Source: Silanimonas sp. (GTDB taxonomy: Bacteria; Pseudomonadota; Gammaproteobacteria; Xanthomonadales; Xanthomonadaceae). From it: a stretch of 64,000 bases of DNA. The notes below the pieces were generated by a model, which saw only the letters and a program-made list of their open reading frames with translations, was not told where the DNA came from and did no database searches. The translations under genes were made by a program, and so were the position numbers. Positions 1 to 7,636 of this stretch are shown here, in pieces; within the stretch, counting starts at the first letter, position 1; the number at the start of each line of letters is the position of its first letter. The stretch lies in contig NZ_JAPZQK010000004.1 in NCBI RefSeq assembly GCF_027530345.1, positions 1-64,000 on the forward strand. Direction: 5' to 3'.

Positions 1-77
1 CTCGTCCGCCGGGCAATCTCGCTGATCGAGAGCCCCTCCCGCAGCCGAAGCCGCCGGACCTTCGCGTACATCGCCAT
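1..77 (-). CDS. istA: IS21 transposase IstA, N-terminal fragment (cut by window edge)
   Basis: Reading leftwards from the ATG at 77 gives MAMYAKVRRLRLREGLSISE followed by IARRT. This is the characteristic start of IS21-family IstA transposases, including the beginning of the N-terminal helix-turn-helix that binds the terminal repeats. Only about 25 codons are visible. IstA is a DDE transposase that works with the helper ATPase IstB. Whether the full gene is intact cannot be judged here. Confidence 0.75.
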   Translation of the reverse strand, partial: MAMYAKVRRLRLREGLSISEIARRT

Positions 78-133
78 GGTGTGCACCTCGTCGTCCTGCC
101 CTTCGTCTGGTCGGGCAGGTCAGGTTGAACACC

Positions 134-180
134 CTGGTCAATTTTCGATGCGCAGATCCCCGTTTCGCTGGTCAATTTTC
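134..180. repeat. IS21 multiple terminal repeats
   Basis: CTGGTCAATTTTC occurs at 134-146 and again at 168-180, a spacing of 34 bases, between the transposase start and the element tip. These are the likely IstA binding sites at this end of the element. Confidence 0.65.
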
Positions 181-297
181 AGCGAGCGGCAACACGCCCA
201 AGTCTACCCGCGGCCCGAACGCGTCGGCCGGCGGCGGTGCCGGCGCGTCGACGAGGCGGGCGGCGTAGAGTACGTTGCGCGAAAAAGGGGTCGTTAC

Positions 298-768
298 TTG
301 GGGAAGTTCATCGTCGGCCTGTTCCTGCTGGTCGTGCTGTATCTGGCGATGCGCCCGGAATTGATGCCCGGGCATGCCTTGCCGGTACAGAACGGCGTAT
401 TGCGGGAGACCCCGCGCATGGCCGGGGGCATGTGCAGCGCCGAGCGCTGCCTGACCGTCTATCTGGCGCCATGGTGCCCATCCTGCCGCCGCGCCGAGCC
501 TATGGTCGCTCAACTCCGCGAGGTGCTCACGCGCGAGGGGCGGCCGGTGACGGTGGTCATGGGCATGGACGAGCCCGCGGCACTGGAGGCCCATGCCCGC
601 GACTTGGGCTACCCGGTGCTGCTCGACGTCGATGGGCGGGTGGAACGCGATGCCGGGATCCGCGGCGTGCCCTATTTCATCGTCACTGACCGGCAGGGCC
701 GCATCGTCAGCCGGCAGGCCGGGGCCTACGACGCCGTCGAGCCCAACCGCCGCGCGCTCGGTATCTAG
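298..768 (+). CDS. Membrane-anchored thioredoxin-like protein
   Basis: A short N-terminal membrane anchor (about residues 4-17, VGLFLLVVLYLAM) is followed by a thioredoxin-type fold. The redox motif is APWCPSC near residue 60 and the cis-proline loop is GVPYF near residue 125. The protein probably exchanges disulfides in the periplasm; the partner is not identifiable. The TTG at 298 is chosen because AAAAAGGGG lies 8 bases upstream and the hydrophobic anchor begins there. The reading frame stays open upstream into the IS21 end, so longer starts are artefacts of that insertion. The IS tip is only about 100 bases upstream and may have replaced or displaced the native promoter. Confidence 0.75.
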   Translation: MGKFIVGLFLLVVLYLAMRPELMPGHALPVQNGVLRETPRMAGGMCSAERCLTVYLAPWCPSCRRAEPMVAQLREVLTREGRPVTVVMGMDEPAALEAHARDLGYPVLLDVDGRVERDAGIRGVPYFIVTDRQGRIVSRQAGAYDAVEPNRRALGI

Positions 769-837
769 GCGTGGCGTCCACACCGCGCGGTTGCGCCGGC
801 CGTAAAGTGCCGTTTCCGCCGCCGCCAACGCCCGACC

Positions 838-2553
838 ATGCGCCTGCCAGCCGCCCGTTGTGTCCTGATCGCCGCCCTTGCGGCTGCCGTGCCCCTCGCC
901 GGAGTTTCGGCCGACCGCATCACCGGCCAGACCTTCGCCACCCGCTCGGAGGTCTACGCGCCGCAGGCCATGGCCGCGACCTCCCACCCGCTGGCCACGC
1001 AGGTGGCGCTCAAGGTGATGCGCAAGGGCGGCACGGCCGTCGATGCCGCCATCGCCGCGAATGCCGCCATTGGCCTGATGGAACCCACCGGCAACGGCAT
1101 CGGCGGCGACTTGTTCGCGATCGTCTGGGATCCGAAGACCGGCAAGCTGCATGGTTACAACGGTTCGGGCCGCTCGCCGCTGGGCCTGACGCGCGAGTGG
1201 TTTGACGAACAGAAGATGGCGCTGATTCCCTCGCACGGCGCGCTGCCGGTGACCGTGCCGGGCGCGGTCGACGGCTGGTTCGCCCTGCACGGCCGCTTCG
1301 GCAAGCTGCCGATGGCCGAGCTGCTGCAGCCCACCATCGACTACGCGCGCAACGGCCATCCGGTGCACGAGACCATCGCCTATTACTGGAATCTTTCCGT
1401 CCCGCGCCTGTCGCAGTTCCCGGGCTTCACCGAGCAGTTCACGATCGACGGCCGCGCACCGCGCACCGGCGAGCGTTGGACGAACGAGAACCTCGCCCGC
1501 ACGCTGGAACGCATCGCCACGAACGGCCGCGCGGGTTTCTACGAAGGCGAACTGCCGAAGATCGTCGAGGCCTACTTCAAGGCGAACGGCGGCTTCCTCG
1601 CCGCCGCCGATTTCGCGGCGCACAAAGGTGAATGGGTCGAGCCGGTGAGCGTCAACTACCGCGGCGTCGACGTGTGGGAGCTGCCGCCGAACGGGCAGGG
1701 CATCGCCGCGCTTCAGATGCTGCAAATCCTCGAAGGCTACGACTTCAGCAAGATCGAATTCGGCAGCGTCGAGCACCTGCACCTGCTCACCGAAGCCAAG
1801 AAGCTCGCCTTCGCCGATCGCGCCCGCTACTACGCCGACCCGAGCTTCCATCCGGCGCCGGTGGCCGAACTGATCTCGGAGGAGTACGCCGACACGCAAC
1901 GCGCGCGCATCAACCCGAACCGCGCGCAGACCGTCGTTGCGCCTGGCACGCCGCCCTCGCTCGACGAAGGCGACACCATCTACCTCACCACCGCCGACAG
2001 CAGCGGAATGATGGTCTCGCTGATCCAGAGCAACTACCGCGGCATGGGCAGCGGCATGACGCCCCCGGGCCTCGGCTTCATCTTCCAGAACCGCGGCGAG
2101 CAGTTCTCCCTGAAGCCCGGCCACCCGAACGAGTACGCACCGGGCAAGCGCCCCTTCCACACCATCATCCCGGCCTTCATCACCAAGGACGGCCAGCCGT
2201 GGGTGAGCTTCGGCCTGATGGGCGGCGCCATGCAGCCGCAGGGCCACGTGCAGATCGTGATGAACCTCGTCGACTTCGGCATGAACCTGCAGGAGGCCGG
2301 CGACGCCCCGCGCCTGCATCACGATGGCAGCGACGAACCGGTGGGCGCGGTGACGCCGATGAGCGACGGCGGCGTCGTCCAGCTGGAGACCGGCTTCGAC
2401 TACGAAACCATCCGCGGCCTGATGCGCCTCGGCCATCAGGTCGAGTTCGCCGACGGCCCCTACGGCGGTTACCAAGCGATCGCGAAGAACCCGCACGGCG
2501 GCTGGGTGGGCGCCAGCGAGAGCCGCAAGGACGGGCAGGCGGCGGGCTACTGA
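838..2553 (+). CDS. ggt: Gamma-glutamyltransferase (glutathione hydrolase)
   Basis: This 571-residue Ntn-hydrolase has a signal peptide (MRLPAARCVLIAALAAAVPL, cleavage near VSA) and is expected in the periplasm. The large-subunit start is clear, with GGTAVDAAIAANAAIGLMEP and the GNGIGGDLF loop. The autocleavage and nucleophile threonine is most likely Thr380, in GDTIYLTTADSSG. Downstream come SNYRGMGSG and the GGAMQPQGHVQ region of the small subunit. The family releases glutamate from glutathione and other gamma-glutamyl compounds. The cleavage motif (DTIYLTTAD) differs from the TTHYSVVD of E. coli GGT, so this is probably the YwrD/acylase-like branch, and substrate range is uncertain. Confidence 0.85.
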   Translation: MRLPAARCVLIAALAAAVPLAGVSADRITGQTFATRSEVYAPQAMAATSHPLATQVALKVMRKGGTAVDAAIAANAAIGLMEPTGNGIGGDLFAIVWDPKTGKLHGYNGSGRSPLGLTREWFDEQKMALIPSHGALPVTVPGAVDGWFALHGRFGKLPMAELLQPTIDYARNGHPVHETIAYYWNLSVPRLSQFPGFTEQFTIDGRAPRTGERWTNENLARTLERIATNGRAGFYEGELPKIVEAYFKANGGFLAAADFAAHKGEWVEPVSVNYRGVDVWELPPNGQGIAALQMLQILEGYDFSKIEFGSVEHLHLLTEAKKLAFADRARYYADPSFHPAPVAELISEEYADTQRARINPNRAQTVVAPGTPPSLDEGDTIYLTTADSSGMMVSLIQSNYRGMGSGMTPPGLGFIFQNRGEQFSLKPGHPNEYAPGKRPFHTIIPAFITKDGQPWVSFGLMGGAMQPQGHVQIVMNLVDFGMNLQEAGDAPRLHHDGSDEPVGAVTPMSDGGVVQLETGFDYETIRGLMRLGHQVEFADGPYGGYQAIAKNPHGGWVGASESRKDGQAAGY

Positions 2554-2581
2554 ACGCGCGGCGGCGCGTGGCGGCGGTGTC

Positions 2582-3505
2582 GTGAGCCTGCGTCGCCGCC
2601 CGCCGGCCATCGACGGGCTCGCGCCCAGCACGCTGCAGTTGCCGCCGGGCGAATGGCCTTCGCTGCTCGACGGCCTGTGCGCGCACTTCCCGGCGGTGCC
2701 GCGCGCGGTGTGGCTCGATCGCCTGGCGCGCGGTCGCGTGCTCGGTGACGAGGGTGAAGCGCTGGGGCCCGACACGCCTTACCGCGTCGGGCGGGAGGTG
2801 CACTACTACCGCGAAGTGGCGGACGAGCCGCGAATTCCTTTCGAAGAGCGCGTGCTGCACCTCGACGAGCATCTTCTCGTCGCCGACAAGCCGCACTTCC
2901 TGCCGGTGGTTCCCAGCGGCGTGCATGTGCATGAAACGCTGCTTGCGCGCTTGATTCGCCGCACGGGCAACGCCGACTTGGTGGCCCTGCACCGCATCGA
3001 CCGCGAGACCGCCGGGCTGGTGCTGTTTTCAACCAATACGAAGACGCGAGCGATCTACCAAGCCTTGTTTCCCGAGCGGCGCATCGAGAAGACCTACGAA
3101 GCCATTGCGCCCGCCTTGCCGGGCCTCGAGTTCCCGCGCGTTCATCGCAGTCGCATGGTGCCCGGCGAGCCCTTCTTCCGCATGCGTGAAGTGGCGGGCG
3201 AACCCAACAGCGAGACGCGCATCGAGGTGATCGAGCGTGGCGACGCGTGGTGGCGCTATGCCCTGCAGCCGGTCACCGGAAGGAAGCACCAGCTGCGGGT
3301 GCATATGGCGGCCCTGGGTGCGCCGATCCGCAACGACCCGCTGTATCCCGAGCTGCGGTTTCGCGACGCCGGGGATTTCCAGGCGCCGCTGCAGCTGGTG
3401 GCGAAATCCCTGTTGTTCGTCGATCCGCTGTCGGGGCGCACGCGACGGTTCGGAGGATGTGACGCCGCAGGCAGTCACGACTCCGGATCGTTCGGCGCCA
3501 CCTGA
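2582..3505 (+). CDS. RluA-family pseudouridine synthase
   Basis: The core RluA motif HRIDRETAGLVLF (about residues 138-150) contains the catalytic aspartate. The C-terminal RKHQLRVHMAALG motif follows. The enzyme isomerises uridine in rRNA or tRNA. The 307-residue length with an N-terminal extension suits the subgroup often just named pseudouridine synthase, and the target base cannot be assigned. The start is a GTG 28 bases after ggt. The last 31 bases overlap the convergent lipocalin gene. Confidence 0.8.
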   Translation: MSLRRRPPAIDGLAPSTLQLPPGEWPSLLDGLCAHFPAVPRAVWLDRLARGRVLGDEGEALGPDTPYRVGREVHYYREVADEPRIPFEERVLHLDEHLLVADKPHFLPVVPSGVHVHETLLARLIRRTGNADLVALHRIDRETAGLVLFSTNTKTRAIYQALFPERRIEKTYEAIAPALPGLEFPRVHRSRMVPGEPFFRMREVAGEPNSETRIEVIERGDAWWRYALQPVTGRKHQLRVHMAALGAPIRNDPLYPELRFRDAGDFQAPLQLVAKSLLFVDPLSGRTRRFGGCDAAGSHDSGSFGAT

Positions 3506-4050
3506 GGGACGAGCTGGAGCGAGTTGCGTTCGACGCCTTGGGCGACAAGGCGTTCCACCAAGGACTCGTAGCGCGCCGCCTCCATCGTGGGCTGCCGTCC
3601 GAAGATCCATGCCAGTTCGCGGTTGGGCGTCACGAGCGCCGCGCCCTCGTAGTCCGCGTCGACATGGATGACGACGAGCTCGGTCGAGAACGGCCAGACG
3701 AACTGGACGTTCCAGCGGGCGCCACCGCTGCCGGGAACCACGGTGGAGATGCCCCGCCATCGCCGATCCGGGCCGCCGAATTCGTCCTTGAACACGAAAT
3801 CGTTGTCGATTCGGCCGTCCGGGCGAAGTCGGTACTCGTCGCGGGTTGCGACCTTGCCCTCTTCGAAGAAGTACGGGACGTGGGCGATCACATGCCATGT
3901 CCCCATGAAGCGTGGCAGGTCGACGGACGGCGAGGGAGCCAGCGGTGGCAAGGAGCGCTCCTCGCTCGTCGCGCAGGCGATGAGCATCGCCGAAGCCATC
4001 GCGAGGAGGATCGCTCGCATGAAGGCCTTCATCGGTGGTCGTTGATTCAT
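3475..4050 (-). CDS. blc: Lipocalin-family outer-membrane lipoprotein (Blc-like)
   Basis: The N-terminus is a lipoprotein signal with lipobox LIAC (Cys near residue 22). A bacterial lipocalin follows: the GTWHVIAHVPYFFE start motif, RRWRGISTVVPG, NVQFVWPFSTELVVI, and the terminal helix with TMEAARYESLVERLVAQG. Blc-type lipocalins bind fatty acids or lysophospholipids at the outer membrane. ATG at 4050 is chosen because AAGGAG precedes it by 7 bases. It is the last gene of a minus-strand run with two membrane proteins (DUF1295, DUF2878), a combination often linked to membrane-lipid stress responses. Confidence 0.85.
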   Translation of the reverse strand: MNQRPPMKAFMRAILLAMASAMLIACATSEERSLPPLAPSPSVDLPRFMGTWHVIAHVPYFFEEGKVATRDEYRLRPDGRIDNDFVFKDEFGGPDRRWRGISTVVPGSGGARWNVQFVWPFSTELVVIHVDADYEGAALVTPNRELAWIFGRQPTMEAARYESLVERLVAQGVERNSLQLVPQVAPNDPES

Positions 4051-4079
4051 GGCTTGGCTCCTTGGAAGCGATTCCCGGG

Positions 4080-4853
4080 TCATGCGGGCAGGACGGTACA
4101 TGTGGTCAGCGACTCGTCCGAGGCGACGTCGAACGTCTGCTGGTCGACGAGTGTCGGTTGCGGCGGGAAGTCGATACGCACTTGCATGGGGGATTCGCCC
4201 GAGTCGTCGCGGAGATTCGACAGCCCTTCGAACCAACGCAATCGCTTCGTCTCGGCGTCGTAGGCCACCCGAATGGCGGGCACCAACCATCCGAACCATC
4301 CTCCCAGGCGCAGCCGGAACGCCCTGAGTCCGGGCGATCCGGAATCGATCGAGGCGACATCGAAGTCGTATGCACGAAGCCGCGAAGGCACGAGGAAGCG
4401 CATGGGCAGCGTCTGCCCCTGCGTCAGGGGATCCCACGCGCCCCGCACCCACTCGTCGAACCCGGCATCGGCGACCACATCGCCTGCGGGAAGGAGCATC
4501 GACGCCTCGCTGCCGCCGGGTGCGGTCCACGAGACACGCGTTCCGGACGGCGTCCGCTCCGCGCCCTCGCGATAGCCGCTTCGCGCGTCCTCGAGTTGGA
4601 AGGAGGGCGCGGACGGGATGTCGGCGTAGCGGACGCGCTTCCGAGCGAAGGCCTTGCCGTCCAGGCATCGGTAGATCACTAGCCGCTCTTCGGGTTCGCC
4701 TTCGGAGAAACGCACGATGTGTTGCTCCTTGAAAAGCACATTGCGGCTCTCCAGGTCTCGCGCGGTGGCGATTTCCTCCTGGACCATGCACTTCGCGGGG
4801 TGTGCAGCAAGCGACAGGAGCAAGACGAAGAAGGTTGCGGGGATTCTGCTCAT
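4080..4853 (-). CDS. Secreted protein of unknown function
   Basis: The protein has 257 residues with a signal peptide (MSRIPATFFVLLLSLAAHPA). It has no transmembrane segment afterwards and no domain I can name. The mature part is beta-rich, with many Trp and Tyr and acidic turns, as in a periplasmic lipid-handling or structural protein, but this is only an impression. The ATG at 4853 is preferred because AGGAG lies 5 bases upstream; longer in-frame starts lack this. It lies between the DUF1295 gene (29 bases) and the lipocalin gene (29 bases) in the same direction, so it is very likely co-transcribed with them. Confidence 0.7.
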   Translation of the reverse strand: MSRIPATFFVLLLSLAAHPAKCMVQEEIATARDLESRNVLFKEQHIVRFSEGEPEERLVIYRCLDGKAFARKRVRYADIPSAPSFQLEDARSGYREGAERTPSGTRVSWTAPGGSEASMLLPAGDVVADAGFDEWVRGAWDPLTQGQTLPMRFLVPSRLRAYDFDVASIDSGSPGLRAFRLRLGGWFGWLVPAIRVAYDAETKRLRWFEGLSNLRDDSGESPMQVRIDFPPQPTLVDQQTFDVASDESLTTCTVLPA

Positions 4854-4882
4854 GGGGGACTCCTGGAAGGATGGGGGGGGGC

Positions 4883-5671
4883 TCACGGCGAAGTCGTTGT
4901 TCGAGGCGGCCGTGGGAAGAAGGCGCTGACTTCGTCCTGGTAGCGGCGATAGTCATCGCCGCGCGTTCGAAGGGCTTGGGCTTCGGTCCACGGGATGCCG
5001 CTGACGCGCCAGAGGAAGGCGAACATCAGCGCCGGACCCAGCAGTGCCAGCCATCCCCACGGCCCGCTGGCGGCGAGTGCGGCATACGCGAACCAGTGCA
5101 CCCATTCGAAGAAGTAGTTGGGGTGGCGTGACCAGGCCCACAGGCCGCGTCGACACGTCTGGCCCTTGCGTCGCGGGTCGCGACGATGCGCATGCAACTG
5201 CCCGTCTGCCACGGCCTCGCCGATGACTGCGATCAGCCAGATGCCGATCGCCGCCCAGACCCAGGCACTCTTGAGTCCCGCCTCGCCGGACGCTGCCGCG
5301 ACGAACGCCACGGCGAACAGCGCGATCACGATGGCCTGAGCCTGGAAGAAGGCGAACCACTTCGCCGCCCCGTCGCCGATCGCAACCCTCATGGCCTGGT
5401 ATCGACCGTCCTCGGGTTCGCCCCGGACGCGGTGCCATAGGAACCGGAACAGGCGGAGGCCCCAGAGCCCTCCGAAGAGCGCCACCAAGCCTCTGGACTC
5501 GATGCTTCCGCTACCAAAGGCGCCCGCCAGCACCGCCGCGAAGGCCATGCCCAAGGCCCAGAACACGTCGACGTAGCCCATGTTTCCCTTGGCGCGTGCA
5601 TACAGGAACGCCAAGCCCATGCCGATGGCCGCCAGGGCCCAGATGAGGCCGACAAGGAGCAGCACGTTCAT
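4883..5671 (-). CDS. DUF1295 membrane protein (steroid-reductase/ICMT-like fold)
   Basis: The protein has 262 residues and about seven transmembrane helices. The DUF1295 signature is present near the C-terminus: RRGLWAWSRHPNYFFEWVHW, then GDDYRRYQDEVSAFFP. These motifs are shared with isoprenylcysteine methyltransferases and 3-oxo-5-alpha-steroid 4-dehydrogenases, where the region binds a cofactor. The substrate is unknown and is presumably a lipid. GAGG precedes the ATG at 5671. The gene overlaps the upstream DUF2878 gene by ATGA, implying translational coupling. Confidence 0.85.
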   Translation of the reverse strand: MNVLLLVGLIWALAAIGMGLAFLYARAKGNMGYVDVFWALGMAFAAVLAGAFGSGSIESRGLVALFGGLWGLRLFRFLWHRVRGEPEDGRYQAMRVAIGDGAAKWFAFFQAQAIVIALFAVAFVAAASGEAGLKSAWVWAAIGIWLIAVIGEAVADGQLHAHRRDPRRKGQTCRRGLWAWSRHPNYFFEWVHWFAYAALAASGPWGWLALLGPALMFAFLWRVSGIPWTEAQALRTRGDDYRRYQDEVSAFFPRPPRTTTSP

Positions 5672-6204
5672 GCGAGTGCCTCCTCGGGAACGTTCGCGAG
5701 CTTCTTGTCGATCCGGTAAAGCAGGGGCACGGCGACGGCCCAGGCCACGGCGACGGCCAAGAGACCGGACACGATCCCTTCGTTGAAGGTCACGGCACCG
5801 GCCGCTGCGCCGGCACTGGCGTACGCGAGCGGTCCGCCGAGCAGGCCGAAAATGGCTGCGGCCCAAGGTCGGGCGGCCAGCGCTTTCATGGAGTGGGTCA
5901 GCGTGAGAGCAAAACCCGCCCAGAGGGCGAGGATCCACGCCGGTGCGAGCGCGGGCTGCCCACCGTTGGCAGCGTAGGAGAGCAAGCCGCTTCCCCCGAG
6001 TGTGCTGTCCACCAGCAAGCCCATCACGACGGCGCTCACCAGCAAGCGGGCATCCCGGCGTCGTGTCGGTGTGAATCGAAGGTGGATCGCCGCGAACGCC
6101 GCCGCGGCTATCGGCCCCATCCATGGTGATCCGGCGCCTGCGCCGAGAACGCAGGCCCACCAGACCGCTTGGAATCCCAAAATGTTGAACGCCAACCATT
6201 GCAT
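5668..6204 (-). CDS. DUF2878 inner-membrane protein
   Basis: The protein has 178 residues and five to six hydrophobic helices. It starts MQWLAFNILGFQAVWW and has the LVDSTLGGSGLL and LTLTHSMKAL segments seen in DUF2878 proteins. The function is unknown. The family usually sits beside DUF1295, cyclopropane-synthase-like methyltransferases and lipocalins. It is the first gene of the minus-strand run (DUF2878, DUF1295, unknown, lipocalin). No methyltransferase, amine oxidase or sigma factor is found upstream, so the cluster here looks reduced. Confidence 0.8.
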   Translation of the reverse strand: MQWLAFNILGFQAVWWACVLGAGAGSPWMGPIAAAAFAAIHLRFTPTRRRDARLLVSAVVMGLLVDSTLGGSGLLSYAANGGQPALAPAWILALWAGFALTLTHSMKALAARPWAAAIFGLLGGPLAYASAGAAAGAVTFNEGIVSGLLAVAVAWAVAVPLLYRIDKKLANVPEEALA

Positions 6205-6679
6205 GGTCCTGATCTCCTCCGGGCTCGAGCCGCCCGGCTGTCGAAACAGGATCGATGCAGACCATCCCGAGCTTGCGAGAGCGAGATGAAAGGCGGCATC
6301 AATGGCGCCGCGGATGCATCAGCGGTTAGTGGCTCGCGAGGATGCGGCGCCGTGGCAACGCGAACGGCGTGAGCAAGGGGCGAAGCCAAGCGGCTTCCGC
6401 CGGTGATGCCGGGGTGATCCATGGCCGGTAAACCGCGGCAGCTGCTCGATGGCGCCGTGCCTTCGCGATCTCACGACCCACCTCACGCGGACGCACTCAT
6501 CCCGAGGTGAGGCCTCTGTGACGCCAGCGAAGGGCGAGTGCCGTGTCGATTGCACCGACCGGGAGATTTCGACGCGCCCTTGCCGCTCGTGGCGGGACAG
6601 GTGACGTTTGTCGCCCGCTGAGGGGCCGCGGGATCGCGTTCCTGTCGGCACAGCGTCCCGGATCGTGAGTCAACGAAGG
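6205..6679. other. Non-coding stretch upstream of the DUF2878 gene
   Basis: About 475 bases without a convincing gene on either strand; the open frames here have no recognisable product and no good start. It presumably holds the promoter of the minus-strand DUF2878 operon. I see no clear -35/-10 pair. It may be decayed coding sequence from a longer lipid-stress cluster. Confidence 0.4.
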
Positions 6680-6702
6680 AGGGCGCCGACGATCGGCGCC
6701 CT
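6680..6702 (-). terminator. Hairpin after the PEGA-like lipoprotein gene
   Basis: AGGGCGCCGA-CGA-TCGGCGCCCT is a perfect 10-bp stem with a 3-base loop, 17 bases past the minus-strand stop codon. The following sequence is only weakly T-rich, so termination may be imperfect. Confidence 0.6.
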
Positions 6703-6718
6703 CTCCTGGCACGTCGGC

Positions 6719-7387
6719 TTAGTGCATCCGGCAGATGCCGGTCCAGCACTCGATCTGGATCTCGCGGCTCGGGCACGTCGTCTTGTAGATCTCACGCCCG
6801 TTCTCCCGGCTCACCAGGGCGACGTCTTCGGAGCACTGGTACTGCTTGGCGAATCGCGCGGCCTCGACGGCATATCCCTCGGCGGGGTCCAGCGAGGTCG
6901 ACGCGACCGCGGGTTCCGGCGCAGAAACCGCTGGTTCGGCGGTCGCGCTGGCCGTGGGCGCTGGCGGCGCGACTGCCACCGGTGCCGTCGATGCTTGGCC
7001 CCGGGAGGACACCAGCTTCACCACCAACGGATTCGGGCGGAGTTCTTTCGTCGCACCGCTCGCCGCGTCGACGCCGATGCCGATCAGGCCGCCGAACAGC
7101 ACGTTGCCCGCCATGCCGACGGCACCAGCGCGCGAATTCGAGGAGACCACCTGCGTCGAAACGCGGTCGTAGCCCTCCTTCTCGATCTCGACGCCGAAAT
7201 TGTTCTTCCGCTTCAACTCGAGCGTGCACGGCGTGGTGCACGTCTGTCCGCTCGACAGCCGGACCTGCGCCCCGGCCGGCTCGCTCTCGACGACCCACGC
7301 TTCCGTCGTGCCGCGGGTGATGGTTGCGCACCCGCTGCCCATCACCAGCATCGTCAATCCCAGTATTGCTCCAACCACCCTTTGCAT
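6719..7387 (-). CDS. PEGA-like lipoprotein of unknown function
   Basis: The protein has 222 residues. It has a lipoprotein signal (lipobox MGSGCAT), then a PEGA-type beta-sandwich with ESEPAGAQVRLSSGQTCTTP and KKEGYDR-like spacing (IEKEGYDRVS). A glycine-rich membrane-seeking segment (AVGMAGNVLFGGLIGIGVDA) follows, then an Ala/Pro linker and a short Cys-containing C-terminal domain (CSEDV, TTCPSREIQIECWTGIC). PEGA domains occur on surface and periplasmic proteins; no specific role can be assigned. The paired cysteines in the tail suggest a disulfide-bonded periplasmic domain. Confidence 0.7.
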   Translation of the reverse strand: MQRVVGAILGLTMLVMGSGCATITRGTTEAWVVESEPAGAQVRLSSGQTCTTPCTLELKRKNNFGVEIEKEGYDRVSTQVVSSNSRAGAVGMAGNVLFGGLIGIGVDAASGATKELRPNPLVVKLVSSRGQASTAPVAVAPPAPTASATAEPAVSAPEPAVASTSLDPAEGYAVEAARFAKQYQCSEDVALVSRENGREIYKTTCPSREIQIECWTGICRMH

Positions 7388-7543
7388 AAGGCCTCCTGGC
7401 CTGTTGAAAAACCGTCATGGCAAGGCTCCGCCGCTGCGCGCCACCAAGGCGCGTGTGCGCTTTTCGCCGTGTTCCCTCGTTGTCCCCGTAATGAACGACG
7501 CGATGCGGCGTGACTCCGTTGCGGCGGACCTCCCCGGTCACCG

Positions 7544-7566
7544 CCCCTGCCGTCGAACGGCGGGGG
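7544..7566 (-). terminator. Hairpin downstream of the Ycf46-like gene
   Basis: CCCCTGCCGT-CGA-ACGGCGGGGG forms a 10-bp stem with one G-U pair, about 70 bases past the minus-strand stop of the AAA ATPase gene. There is no T-tract. Confidence 0.45.
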
Positions 7567-7636
7567 CCATCCGATTCGCTAGGCCGAGCCTATCCGCGAT
7601 TCGGCGATGCAGCCATCCGGGCGTCTGCATCCGTGT

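Larger units (their letters stand above)
1..194 (-). mobile_element. Terminal part of an IS21-family insertion sequence
   Basis: The element begins at position 194 on the minus strand with TGTTGCCGCTCGCTGAAAAT. It carries two direct copies of GAAAATTGACCAG, then the first codons of an IstA-like transposase. Multiple internal terminal repeats of this type next to a TG dinucleotide end are typical of IS21 elements. Only this end is inside the window, so the rest (istA body, istB, far end) must lie to the left. The exact tip at 194 is inferred from the TG and the repeat spacing. Confidence 0.7.
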
